Source: Maniola hyperantus (taxonomy: Eukaryota; Arthropoda; Insecta; Lepidoptera; Nymphalidae). Taken from it: a stretch of 64,000 nucleotides of DNA. Under the pieces are notes generated by a model, which saw nothing but the letters and a program-made list of their open reading frames with translations, made no database searches and was not told the origin of the DNA. The translations under genes and the position numbers were made by a program. The stretch covers positions 16,626,662 through 16,690,661 of the forward strand of contig NC_048541.1 of NCBI RefSeq assembly GCF_902806685.2. Reading direction: 5' to 3'. Numbering within the stretch: the first letter of the stretch is position 1; every line of letters begins with the position of its first letter. This document shows, in pieces, positions 45,104 through 57,300 of the stretch.

Positions 45104-45313
45104 CTAGAGCCAGCCGGCGGAGTGGTGCGGCGCGTGGCCGGCCAGCGGCGTGACGCCCGCCAGCCGCGCCAGCGCCGCGCAGCGCGAGCACGTGGCCTCC
45201 GCCTCGGCCGCCTCGCGCGCGGCCGCCTCGCTCGCCGCGCGCGCGTCCTCCGCCTCGCTCGCCGCGCGCGCGTCCTCCGCCCCGCCTTCGTACCCGCACT
45301 GTCCGCACGCCTC
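45104..45313 (-). CDS. Trpgamma: Trpgamma coding exon 14 (C-terminus and stop)
   Basis: Acceptor GAACGTTGCAG|GAGGCGTGC, phase 0. Encodes EACGQCGYEGG, two near copies of an AEDARAASE motif, a Cys pair CSRC and a stop at 45104-45106. A polyadenylation signal follows 140 bases downstream. Its use depends on the weak exon 13 donor. Confidence 0.62.
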   Translation of the reverse strand, partial: EACGQCGYEGGAEDARAASEAEDARAASEAAAREAAEAEATCSRCAALARLAGVTPLAGHAPHHSAGWL

Positions 45314-48300
45314 CTGCAACGTTCACAACCGACCGATACACCGCCTGCGCCTAGTGGGGTCCTCCCACGCTGCGCTTTCCGATGCGAGGTCGCCATTCTA
45401 GCACCTTGGGACTCCATCTATTGTTTTTCATAATCATGCGCTCACCTACTAAAGTTTGAGGGAGTCTGGCAGCGGGTTGCCAGTTGCCACTACACTGTCT
45501 GGCTGCATGATGTGATTTCTAATAAGTAGGTATTATTCCGAAAAATATTACACTCTATATTTTGATGTAAGAAATTTTACACTTTGGTTATCTGTTGTCT
45601 CCCAAAGCCACCCTGGGTCCAAACTTCGACGAACGAGTATCGCTCCTCGTTCCTCTTTGTGGTTGGGGCAACAACAATACGCAGAGAAACTTTCAGCGTT
45701 TATAAAATAACGAAAGTCTGGCCCTCCCGGGCTCTCTCTCTATAGCACTCATAAACATAACATTAAAATGAGAACCTTGAGGGCGTCGTCCTCGAGGCTG
45801 GCGAGCAGAGGTTCCCGGCTGCCGCCCTTGCCCGCCACGCTCTCCGTGGTGGTGGAGGGCGACACGGAGGGCGGTGGCGGGCGCGGCGCGCGCGGCGGCG
45901 GCGCGGGCGGCGCGCGCGCGGGCACGGAGCTGGCGCGCTGCAGCGCCTCCGACGCGCCCGCCGCGGCGCGCGCGCCCTCCGCCGCGCGACGCGAGTCCGA
46001 GAACTTCTTGCGCTTGCGCTTGAGCGCCGCCAGCGCCGACAGCGGGTGCAGCGGGCCGCTGCGCGTGACGCGCTCCGGGCTGCGCTGCGAGTCGCTGCCC
46101 GAGTCCGACCGCTCGCTGCCGCTGGAACACGTGCACACATCGCTGTCACTTCAGCTCGAGACCGTGTAGGTCTGGCGATAGCACGCGGGATGGCCTACCT
46201 CGGCGAGGGTCTGGCGTGGTCGCACACGGAGTCCTCGGAGCGCGAGCGGCCGATGAGGCGCGACACGCGCGCCGCACGCGCCGCCTCGATGATGGTGCCC
46301 CAGCGGCGTTTGTGCGGCGGCTTGCGGCGCGCGCTCGGCCCGCCGTCCGACAGGCTGGACTGGCTGGCGCGCAGGCGCTGGCCCAGCAGCGCCGACAGCG
46401 ACGCGTGGTGCGTGCCGTGCGCCTCGTGCTCGTGGTGCAGCGACGCGAAGAACTCGTCCACGGGCGGCAGCGAGCCCCCCGGCGCGATGTTGAACCCCTT
46501 CATCAGCCGCCGCTCCTTCTGCCGGTTCTTCTTGCCGCCTCCGCCGCCTGATGCGACTAGATATTAGCTCGACATCTTGTTCTCGCTACGATGTCACGAG
46601 GTGACAACTACTAAGGAAGGGACACCAAACACCAAGCCAGCCTCCCGAAGGGACAGGTCGCCGCGAGGAGTTGCAGAGAGAGAAGCACTCGAAGGAAGTT
46701 TAGTAAACATTAGCTAGAGATTGAGAAGGAGGAGAAGGATTAGGGCGGTTACAGTACAGGGCATGCGGTCACCTGGCGCACCGGCGTTGGCCGTGGACGT
46801 GTTCATGCCGGAGTTGCGCAGGATCTCCACCAGCTCGCAGCGGAAGGCGGACACGTCCTGCTTGATCTCGTTGACGTCGTCCTCCGTGACGCCGCCGCAC
46901 TCGGCGCGCCGCTGCTGCACCGTCACGTAGCGCCGCACCAGGTTGCGCATGATGGCCTGCACAGCACAACCGCTGCCTCAGTACTGGGAGCGTCACTGGA
47001 CACATTGCAACAAACCCGTTCGACTTGTCACTCACCTGATACCTGAAGTCTCGTTCGTTCGCTTGTTTTGCTTTTCTCTGAAAAACACACAAAATCAAAA
47101 CGTTAAAATTAGTAGGACAGAGTAGAAGGACTTAGGTAAGAAATGAAAGAAGTACCTACTTAGACTTATTAAAATCTCCTTCCCAATATTTCCAGCTGCC
47201 TACGTTAGTGGTCTGAGCTGTGCTGTGTTATGAAAGGTTGTAAGAAGAGTATCAGAGCGGACAAAGCTAACGGTATCCTGACGCGGCTCCGGCCCAAAGA
47301 GAAACTAACGTTGTGACCCGTTTCACAGTGCATCTGAATTCCGAACATACTGATAATATGAGATTATTGAAAACGATCTTCAGTCATTTTGGTACAAGTC
47401 CTCAAAATCCCTCAACAATGCTTAAACCATGCCATTTGAAAGCTTTTGGGGTACAATTTTTTGACTTGGCCGCATATATTTGTACCCCACAAGCTGTCAT
47501 AATATGGCATAGGTTACAGGAACACTGTTAAGGGAATTGGAGAACCGGGGTCCACACACAGACCGCGGTGTTTAGTCACCCGTATAGTGCGCATGTGCTC
47601 GCGCTTGGCGCGCGTCTGGCCACACAGGCGCCGCTGCAGCCAGGTCCAGGCGTACAGCAGCGACTTGGGCGACGGCACCACGTTGAAGGGCGGCGGCGCC
47701 GTGCCGCCCTCCTCGAAGTAGCTGATCCACAGCTTGCTGCGCGCGAACTTCCACTCCACGTCTGCGCGCTCCTGGAGGTGCCACAATTTGTACGAGTGAG
47801 TAGGTATACATGCGAAGAACTTACTGTACTCCAGTTCTGTGCCTTAAATCTATGCATATAAAAGGAAAAGCTGACTGACTGACTGACTGATCTAGCAACG
47901 CACTGTTCAAACTACTGGACGGAGACGATCAGGATCAGGAAATGTGTCTGATTCGTTTCCTGACTGCAGCTGCAAACCTTACCTGCCTATAACTATTGTA
48001 TGCGGGCCGAAGTTAAATATAAGTATGTATATTTACCCGATCGGGATAATATGTCAACAGGAGTCATATTTTAGTCAAGTTAATCGTCTTGTCGGTCACC
48101 TCGATCTCATGTTCGATGCCAGGTGTTCAGTTGACGGACGCTGGCTTAAAAGATGAACTTGTAAACGTTAATGAGAGGAACACCTGACAGAAGCGAAGCT
48201 GAAGCGCAGTCATACAGCAACAATAACAAACACATACAGTAGTCACATTCACTCGTTTCACTTTTTGCCATTCATTGTCCCCATCCCGAACGGCCATCAA

Positions 48301-51300
48301 GAAACTTCTTGAGCATAACAAAGCAGTACGAATAGGATTGCTAACAGAAATGAGCTGGTAGGAGTGGTTCATCATGGCGATGAGCAGGTTGAGCAGCACG
48401 ATGACGTTGATGACGGCGTAGGTGCCGAACATCAGCATGCCCCAGAAGCGCGTGAAGATCTTGATGCCCTCCAGCTCGAACGAGTCCAGGTCCACCAGCC
48501 CGAACGCCGCCCAGAACAACGTCTGCATCGTCTCGAACAAACTGAAACAGACCAGGTGTAACTTTGAGCAACAGATCTGAACATTTTTGTTTGATGTCTT
48601 GCAATGGCTGACTGGATTTGACATTTTTAAGATGGAGACCTAAGGCGGGTTACCGTACTAAGGCTGAACTAGCTGTGTACTTAAAGTACACTTTTAGTAA
48701 GTAATGGATTTTATTTTTACTGAAAATTAGGGGCTTGGAACCACAGATATGTGATGGAACAGAAATGTTCAGAATGTTGTGCTATTTTGGGTGAAGTCAG
48801 TAAGAAGATTGAAAGTAGTTACTTCGCAAACCGGCGCCAGACCACGCAGGCGTCGGGGTCGATGAGCGTGCCGTTGGCGGGCGTCAGGGATGAGCTGATG
48901 TGGCATTTCTTTTTCTCCATGTCAGCATAGTACCACAACAACTGGTTAAGGCCTGCAAATCAAAAACATTACAATCCTTATTCAACGTTGAATATGAATG
49001 GGGGATTGTTAATATTTTCTAGCCAAAGTGGCCAGAGATAATGGCCTTATCATACGGAGAACATTCATATAACTGAGGTTATCTCATTTAAAAGTCAAGG
49101 GAACTCTACAATGCTGCAGTTGCATACAGTAGCATCATCATACTCACTTGGAATGGTGTTTGGGGTCAAAGTTGTCATTGCCATTTGCCAATGTCATAAT
49201 ATATATTACTTATGATAATTTAAACTAAAACTAAAACCTTAAAAATATAATATTATAACTAAAATATATTATTAAATGGGCAGGCAACCTTTAGGCAAGG
49301 TTCCGAAATACTGGCATCGTTCCAAAATCAAAATCAAAAATCAAAATCAAAATCTATTTATTTGTTGAAATAGGTATATGTAATTCCCCTTTGAATAGCT
49401 AGGCTAATTCTTTGTCCGAGGTAGCTGCCAGCTCTTCGGTCTCCTGTGATGTCGACTAACCTTTTTGCTATTTCCTTAATAAGTCTTATAGCGCTAGGAC
49501 CCCACGGACCAAGGGTCTCGACACCGAATGGGACAAATTCATATTCGGAGCCTAGACCCCTGTATTTGCATGTTTTGGCTTTTTCAGCCGCTTCACATGC
49601 TGCACCAGCTCTGTTGTTCGTTCCCTCGGTGCATGTAGATGGGAAGGAGCCAGCGTGTCTGAACGGGTTGCATCCCATACCAGCACCCGGCCCACCTTCC
49701 ATGGAATCAAACTCATACCGTCTGGTCTCTTGCCATCGTCTCTTGCAATACCAGTTGGCTCAAGTAGACTTGGCACGTTGACGGTGGCAAGGGACCGGCG
49801 TGTGATATCTTTAAGTGCGGCATGTCTCGAGAAGCGGCCTGCACTTTTTTGGCATGACAGTCCGTGATGTCCTAGCTTGTCGACATCCCTGCCACAGGGA
49901 CATTTATGAGGAGCCCCGGAACCCTGAGCCGTAGACAGCTTGCGATTCGTAGCGTGTCAGGCTCAAGAAATGTTCCTGTATTTGACGAAGGATACGCGTG
50001 AAGCCAGTAGCCGGCCTCACGCGTACCCACGGCTAAAAGCCTAGCACGCGCCGTACCTGTACTACAGCTCAAAAGATTGTCATAGGTTAATTTGCAGATT
50101 ATGTCGTCCCAGCTCCTTTGTGAATTTGGAGAAACTGAAAAATTTTGACCTGGGCATGCAATTAAGAAAGCGTTTCTAGCTTCTTCCAAGCCAGCAATCT
50201 CAAAGTTTGAAGGGGATGCCATTAAAATTTTACTTATGAGATTTGCAGAACTATGGACAGAAGATAGGAAAGCTGGTAAAGCGACACTGGAAATTTTGCG
50301 AATCCCTAGACCACCATAACGGATGGGTTAGGGATACTTGGGCCCAAGATAGCTCGTTCAGCTGCATATTAAGAATTGATTCTAAGTCGTCTACTTGTGT
50401 CAAAAGATCTGGGTGATTCCAAAAAGATATTACTTATGTATAAATATAGTTTTTCATACATCAATTATTTTACTCACCACAAGAGAAAGCAAATATTACT
50501 AGTATGTCCAGAACGAAGAACTTTAGAATATCTAGCACCATCCGACTGAGGGACACTTGCAGGGGTCCCAGGTGTGGGTTGACGCTGAAGATGTACACCA
50601 GCTTCAGGCTGCTAAAGATGTTGGCGGCGGAGAACAGCCCCTCGGACAGCAGCATGGGGTCCCACGCGTCCCACTTCTCTCGCGGCTGGTTCCATTGCAG
50701 CCCCAGGGTCATCTCGCGGCGCACCTACGACATACAGAACCTACAGAAGCCCCCATCAGTAATTATAAGTTTATGCAGCATACCCACATTTCTCAACGTA
50801 TTGAATAGGACTGCATACAAAAATTAGGAATCCACAAAAGATTGCGCATCATTGAATATTTGTGGTTGTGTTTATGGTAAACGATTTGAGGCTGTTAAAC
50901 CTTTTCTCACGGGAACCCAAAAAACCACAATCGAATTGGTTACAATTCAGAAATCGGAATTTCAATTCGGCTGCAACCAATCGCTTTAGCACAAACTAAT
51001 GGAATATATATAATCAAGCGAACCATCACTACAACCAGTATAACCAATCTACTATTTGGAAAGAAAGGAAGGAGAGGGTATACAAACGTACCTGGAAGTG
51101 CGACACGATCCTCAGCGCGACAGTGGCGACGTACAGCGAGTTGGTAACGAAGTCGATGACGTTCCACATGTCGTGCACGTACTCGCGCAGCCCCATGTCC
51201 CACAGCTGCTTCACCTCGCTCCAGATCAGACCTGAGGCGGGAATCACCATACGTGTTTATATACGTTGGCTCTTGGGATCACTGAATTTTGTGATTGAGG

Positions 51301-54300
51301 TGACGTTTGAGCTTGATATAAATGAATAGGAAGTATCGAAGCATGGTGATGGTTAAGAGGACAATTGTGGTACTCCACCCACCGCTGACCCACGCCAAGA
51401 TGAGCCACTCGACGAGAGACGGCGGGGCACCGCGGCGCGACAGCGGCGTGGTGTGCGGCGCGCCCCAGAACAGCCCGCTCGCCGCCGTCTCGATGCGCTG
51501 CGACGCCAGGATCAGCAGAACTGCCGCCAAATTACATTTCAGACCAGTAAACTTCGAACTAATTCAAATCATTAATCAAGTCGTATGCACAGTTCCGCCT
51601 ATCACAATGTGTGCACGTAACAGGAGTCGCTGAAGGCAAGTCGCACGAGCAGCAGTGAAAGATAATTCATAGTCACGACCACTCTGCCAAGAGTGAACGG
51701 TTGAGAAAAAGAATAAATAGTTTCTAATTTTTGGGAAAGTATGACATCGCTCATACCCGTGACAAAGAAAACCTTGGTCCAGCAGCGGAACACTTACACA
51801 GGAACATGAAGTAGCTGGCGGAATGGCACAGGAACTTGATGAAGGGCTTGCGCAGCGTGCGGCCCGCGGTGGAGTGCGGCGCGGCGATGTAGGCCAGCGA
51901 GTAGAGCGGGAACATGGCGCCGATGCGCACCATCTCGGCCGCCTGCAGCAGCATGTTCTTGCGCCGGAAGCGGAACACTTACACAGGAACATGAAGTAGC
52001 TGGCGGAATGGCACAGGAACTTGATGAAGGGCTTGCGCAGCGTGCGGCCCGCGGTGGAGTGCGGCGCGGCGATGTAGGCCAGCGAGTAGAGCGGGAACAT
52101 GGCGCCGATGCGCACCATCTCGGCCGCCTGCAGCAGCATGTTCTTGCGCCGGAAGCCCGGCACGCTCTCGTACCATATCGACGCCAGCAGCTGCTGCACG
52201 TTGGGGTGCGCCACGAACTGGAACCATGTTCAGAACATACCTAATAACAACATTTCAAAGACATTTTACTTACTCCAAACCCACTCACTCTCTTCGTCCG
52301 CATGAAGTGCCTTCGTATACTTAGCACTGGTAGGTAAATAACTTAGCTTTCCACTCTGTTCGGTCCTCGGCTTTCTCGTAGCGGTTGTAAATGTTAGGCC
52401 AGTGACTGACTGCCCTGATCTGGTCAGAGGCTCAGACCCACGACGGAGTGATCGCCCGAGGGTGTTTCGCTCCACCTTGCCGACCGCTATGTATGAGGTT
52501 ATCCAAGGTAGTAATAAGGAATGTTCTGGATAGTCGACACGAAGTAGCTTCGTCTACAAACTACCACAACCACTAGACATGGTCCTATAATGACGTTTCA
52601 CGGTCGGACTTCTTAACGAACATTAAAAATTAAATAACAATTTTTGCATAATTTTTTATAGTAGTTACAAGTAGTTAGGCATAACTATCAAAATGGTGAC
52701 ATTGAGAGGAAACTCTGAAAAGTACCAGTAAGTAAAGATAGCAATTCATTTATTGGAAAATCTATAAGTTTTTATAATAAGCTTCCAGATGACATATTGG
52801 AGATGTCTCTCAACAAGTTCAAAGTTTTCATAAAACGTAAACTAATTGAAAAATCCTATTACAATGTAAAGGATTATTTAAATGATAAGCAAGCTTGGGA
52901 ATGAGTTGCTTAACGACTTGTGATAGATAGTTCTAATAAGTTTAAATAATTTTGTAAGGTGGTGATAATAAAAAGAATACCCGGCTGAGTTTGTTGTGGG
53001 CTCTTCTCAGACCTGGGCGCGTTGGGAACCCTCGTAGCTTTAGTTTTAAGTTTGCGTAATAATTATTATCACCACTATATCTTAGAAAACCAACATCTGA
53101 CCATCAAAAAGAGTAATTTATTACCTATTTTGAATAAATCATTTGACTTTGACTTTGAAAAGATCAAGTTGGAACCTGCAACTCCTTAGTGAGGATAGGA
53201 TCCACGTGTCGTGAGCGTCTGTTTGTTTACCTTCTTCTGGCGCAGCTTGATGGCCAGCTTGAGCCGCGACAGCCGCATCCGCTCGGGCGCGCCGGGCTCC
53301 ATGAGCGGCGCCTGCGGCGAGCCCTTCTCGTGGTTGAGCAGCACCTGCAGCTCGTGCGAGGTGCGCGTGTGGTCCAGAAGCGCTGTGGCGAACTCCTGGC
53401 ACTGCACGCGCAGCTCCTGGTACTCGGTCTTGAACTCGTGCTCGAGCGCGGACAGGCGCCGCAGCTCCCATGACAGCTCGAAGGCGGTCAGGATGGGGTC
53501 CTTGGAGGAGAGCGCGACGAGCGAGGGCGAGGCCAGCGCGCGGTAGGCGTTGATGCGCGAGCGCGAGTGGCGCAGCGAGTCCTCGCGGCGCGCGCGCACG
53601 CAGTCGTCGCAGCCGCAGCGCACGTCGTGCGGCATGGGCAGCTCGGCGCCGCGGTCCAGCAGCAGCTTGATGATCTCGTAGCTGTCGCGGTGCGCCGCCA
53701 GGATCAGCGGCGTGATGTCGGACGTGAACGTGGCCGTCTCCGGCGGCAGCGCCTCCCAGCTCTGTCACAGACATTGTATCCTTCGAAAAATAATTGGGGG
53801 CAATACAGGAAACTTGTTAAATATTATCTCTGGTCTGGTCTCGTGGGAGACAGGGAGACTTCAGCTTTGGTTAGTAACCACCTTATCGGCAAAGACGTGC
53901 CGCCGCCGACCGGTTAGGAGGTGACCTTTCCAAGATAATCCGCTTCCTTCATTACCGACTTCCAAAAAGGAGGTGGTTTTCAATTCGGCCCTTTTTTTAT
54001 GTATGTACATCGATTTTTCCAGGTTTCTGGACCGATTTGCAAAAATTTTTTTTATTAGCAGAGGTTGTGGTCCCATTTAAATTTCTGGATCCAACTCCTC
54101 AATCCTGATGCTGCAGGGTTACTGCCCGCCTAAGTTATCAAGATTCAGGAAGTGTTCATAGTGAACAAATGTTGTAGGTACCAAGCAACGACTTCATGCT
54201 TAAAGTCCAAATCCCAACTCCTCAACCCTGATGAGGTAGAGTACAGCACTCCTAAACTATAGTGATTCAGGAACTGCGGATGATGCAATATTATTTTTGG

Positions 54301-57300
54301 TGCCAAACATAGACTAGTTACACCATTGAACTTCGGATCCCAACTGCTCAATGCTGATGCTGCAAGGTACTGAACTCCTAAGCCGTGGGGATTCGGGAAT
54401 TTCTGATGGTGGATTGATATTTTAGGTATCAAGCAATGACTACTTACACAAAAAAAAACCGACTTCCAAAACCACTACAAAGTAAAAAATAACTTTTGTT
54501 TCTACATAGTTTCTACACGTGTAGGTATGTATGTATGAAGTCGGGCGAGCATAAAAGAAACTAGAAATCAAAGCGTCCAGCTCGCCCGACTTCAACATAC
54601 ATTGATACCTACACGTGTAGATACTAGAAACAAAAGTTATTTTTTACTTTGTAGTGGTTTTGGAAGTTGGTTTTTTAATAAGTATTTTTTTAGATACTTA
54701 CTGCATCGTCCTTTCTTACTAGGATCATGCGGTGAGATTGGAATCAAGGGTATGTTATAGGGGGGAATAAGTCACCGAATGAAAAAAAATTTGAGAGTCA
54801 ACTACCTATGTAGGTACCTAAGTACTTGGTCAAAGTTTTAAATTGTATTTTTCTTTACAGGAATGAAATACAAGAAAGATTTGAACGCGGATAAATGGCC
54901 GAGAAGGGTGCCAAAGATTTTATTGTGCCTCGAAATAGGTACAATTACGATTTGAATGGAGATAAATGACCGTGCCGCAGAAATCGGCTTTCAAAGCGTT
55001 TATGTCTATCAACTTCACGCTTGAGAGAATTTCAAAAGCTTGCTAGGTGATTAACGGGATTGGCTGATCTGTGATCGTCGATAGGTACTAAGCATCGTCA
55101 TCGTCATCGACCCATCGCTGGCTCACTACTGAGAACAGGTCTCTCGGAACGAGAAGGGTGTGGCCATAATCTACCACATCGGCCAAGAGTGAATCGACAG
55201 TTTTCACACGTCTTTTAGAACATTATGGAGAACTCTCTGGCATGCAGATGTCGTAATGTACTTAATTTCTTAGAACGCGTATAGCTCCAAACAGCTAGAA
55301 GTGCGTGTCGGGGATCATAAGCCAGTCGGATACCAGGTAATGCTCACGTGTAGTTCGCCCTGTTTCCTGGTGCGCTCCTCGTGGTCGAGCAGCGCCTCCA
55401 CCGCCTCCACGAACTCCTCGGAGATGGCGTGCAGCAGCGCGTCGCGCGTCTCAGCTAGAGGTGCGTGTCGGGGATCATAAGCCAGTCGGATACCAGGTAA
55501 TGCTCACGTGTAGTTCGCCCTGTTTCCTGGTGCGCTCCTCGTGGTCGAGCAGCGCCTCCACCGCCTCCACGAACTCCTCGGAGATGGCGTGCAGCAGCGC
55601 GTCGCGCGTCTCAGCTAGAGGTGCGTGTCGGGGATCATAAGCCAGTCGGATACCAGGTAATGCTCACGTGTAGTTCGCCCTGTTTCCTGGTGCGCTCCTC
55701 GTGGTCGAGCAGCGCCTCCACCGCCTCCACGAACTCCTCGGAGATGGCGTGCAGCAGCGCGTCGCGCGTCTCAGCTAGAGGTGCGTGTCGGGGATCATAA
55801 GCCAGTCGGATACCAGGTAATGCTCACGTGTAGTTCGCCCTGTTTCCTGGTGCGCTCCTCGTGGTCGAGCAGCGCCTCCACCGCCTCCACGAACTCCTCG
55901 GAGATGGCGTGCAGCAGCGCGTCGCGCGTCTCAGCTAGAGGTGCGTGTCGGGGATCATAAGCCAGTCGGATACCAGGTAATGCTCACGTGTAGTTCGCCC
56001 TGTTTCCTGGTGCGCTCCTCGTGGTCGAGCAGCGCCTCCACCGCCTCCACGAACTCCTCGGAGATGGCGTGCAGCAGCGCGTCGCGCGTCTCAGCTAGAG
56101 GTGCGTGTCGGGGATCATAAGCCAGTCGGATACCAGGTAATGCTCACGTGTAGTTCGCCCTGTTTCCTGGTGCGCTCCTCGTGGTCGAGCAGCGCCTCCA
56201 CCGCCTCCACGAACTCCTCGGAGATGGCGTGCAGCAGCGCGTCGCGCGTCTCAGCTAGAGGTGCGTGTCGGGGATCATAAGCCAGTCGGATACCAGGTAA
56301 TGCTCACGTGTAGTTCGCCCTGTTTCCTGGTGCGCTCCTCGTGGTCGAGCAGCGCCTCCACCGCCTCCACGAACTCCTCGGAGATGGCGTGCAGCAGCGC
56401 GTCGCGCGTCTCAGCTAGAGGTGCGTGTCGGGGATCATAAGCCAGTCGGATACCAGGTAATGCTCACGTGTAGTTCGCCCTGTTTCCTGGTGCGCTCCTC
56501 GTGGTCGAGCAGCGCCTCCACCGCCTCCACGAACTCCTCGGAGATGGCGTGCAGCAGCGCGTCGCGCGTCTCAGCTAGAGGTGCGTGTCGGGGATCATAA
56601 GCCAGTCGGATACCAGGTAATGCTCACGTGTAGTTCGCCCTGTTTCCTGGTGCGCTCCTCGTGGTCGAGCAGCGCCTCCACCGCCTCCACGAACTCCTCG
56701 GAGATGGCGTGCAGCAGCGCGTCGCGCGTCTCAGCTAGAGGTGCGTGTCGGGGATCATAAGCCAGTCGGATACCAGGTAATGCTCACGTGTAGTTCGCCC
56801 TGTTTCCTGGTGCGCTCCTCGTGGTCGAGCAGCGCCTCCACCGCCTCCACGAACTCCTCGGAGATGGCGTGCAGCAGCGCGTCGCGCGTCTCAGCTAGAG
56901 GTGCGTGTCGGGGATCATAAGCCAGTCGGATACCAGGTAATGCTCACGTGTAGTTCGCCCTGTTTCCTGGTGCGCTCCTCGTGGTCGAGCAGCGCCTCCA
57001 CCGCCTCCACGAACTCCTCGGAGATGGCGTGCAGCAGCGCGTCGCGCGTCTCAGCTAGAGGTGCGTGTCGGGGATCATAAGCCAGTCGGATACCAGGTAA
57101 TGCTCACGTGTAGTTCGCCCTGTTTCCTGGTGCGCTCCTCGTGGTCGAGCAGCGCCTCCACCGCCTCCACGAACTCCTCGGAGATGGCGTGCAGCAGCGC
57201 GTCGCGCGTCTCAGCTAGAGGTGCGTGTCGGGGATCATAAGCCAGTCGGATACCAGGTAATGCTCACGTGTAGTTCGCCCTGTTTCCTGGTGCGCTCCTC

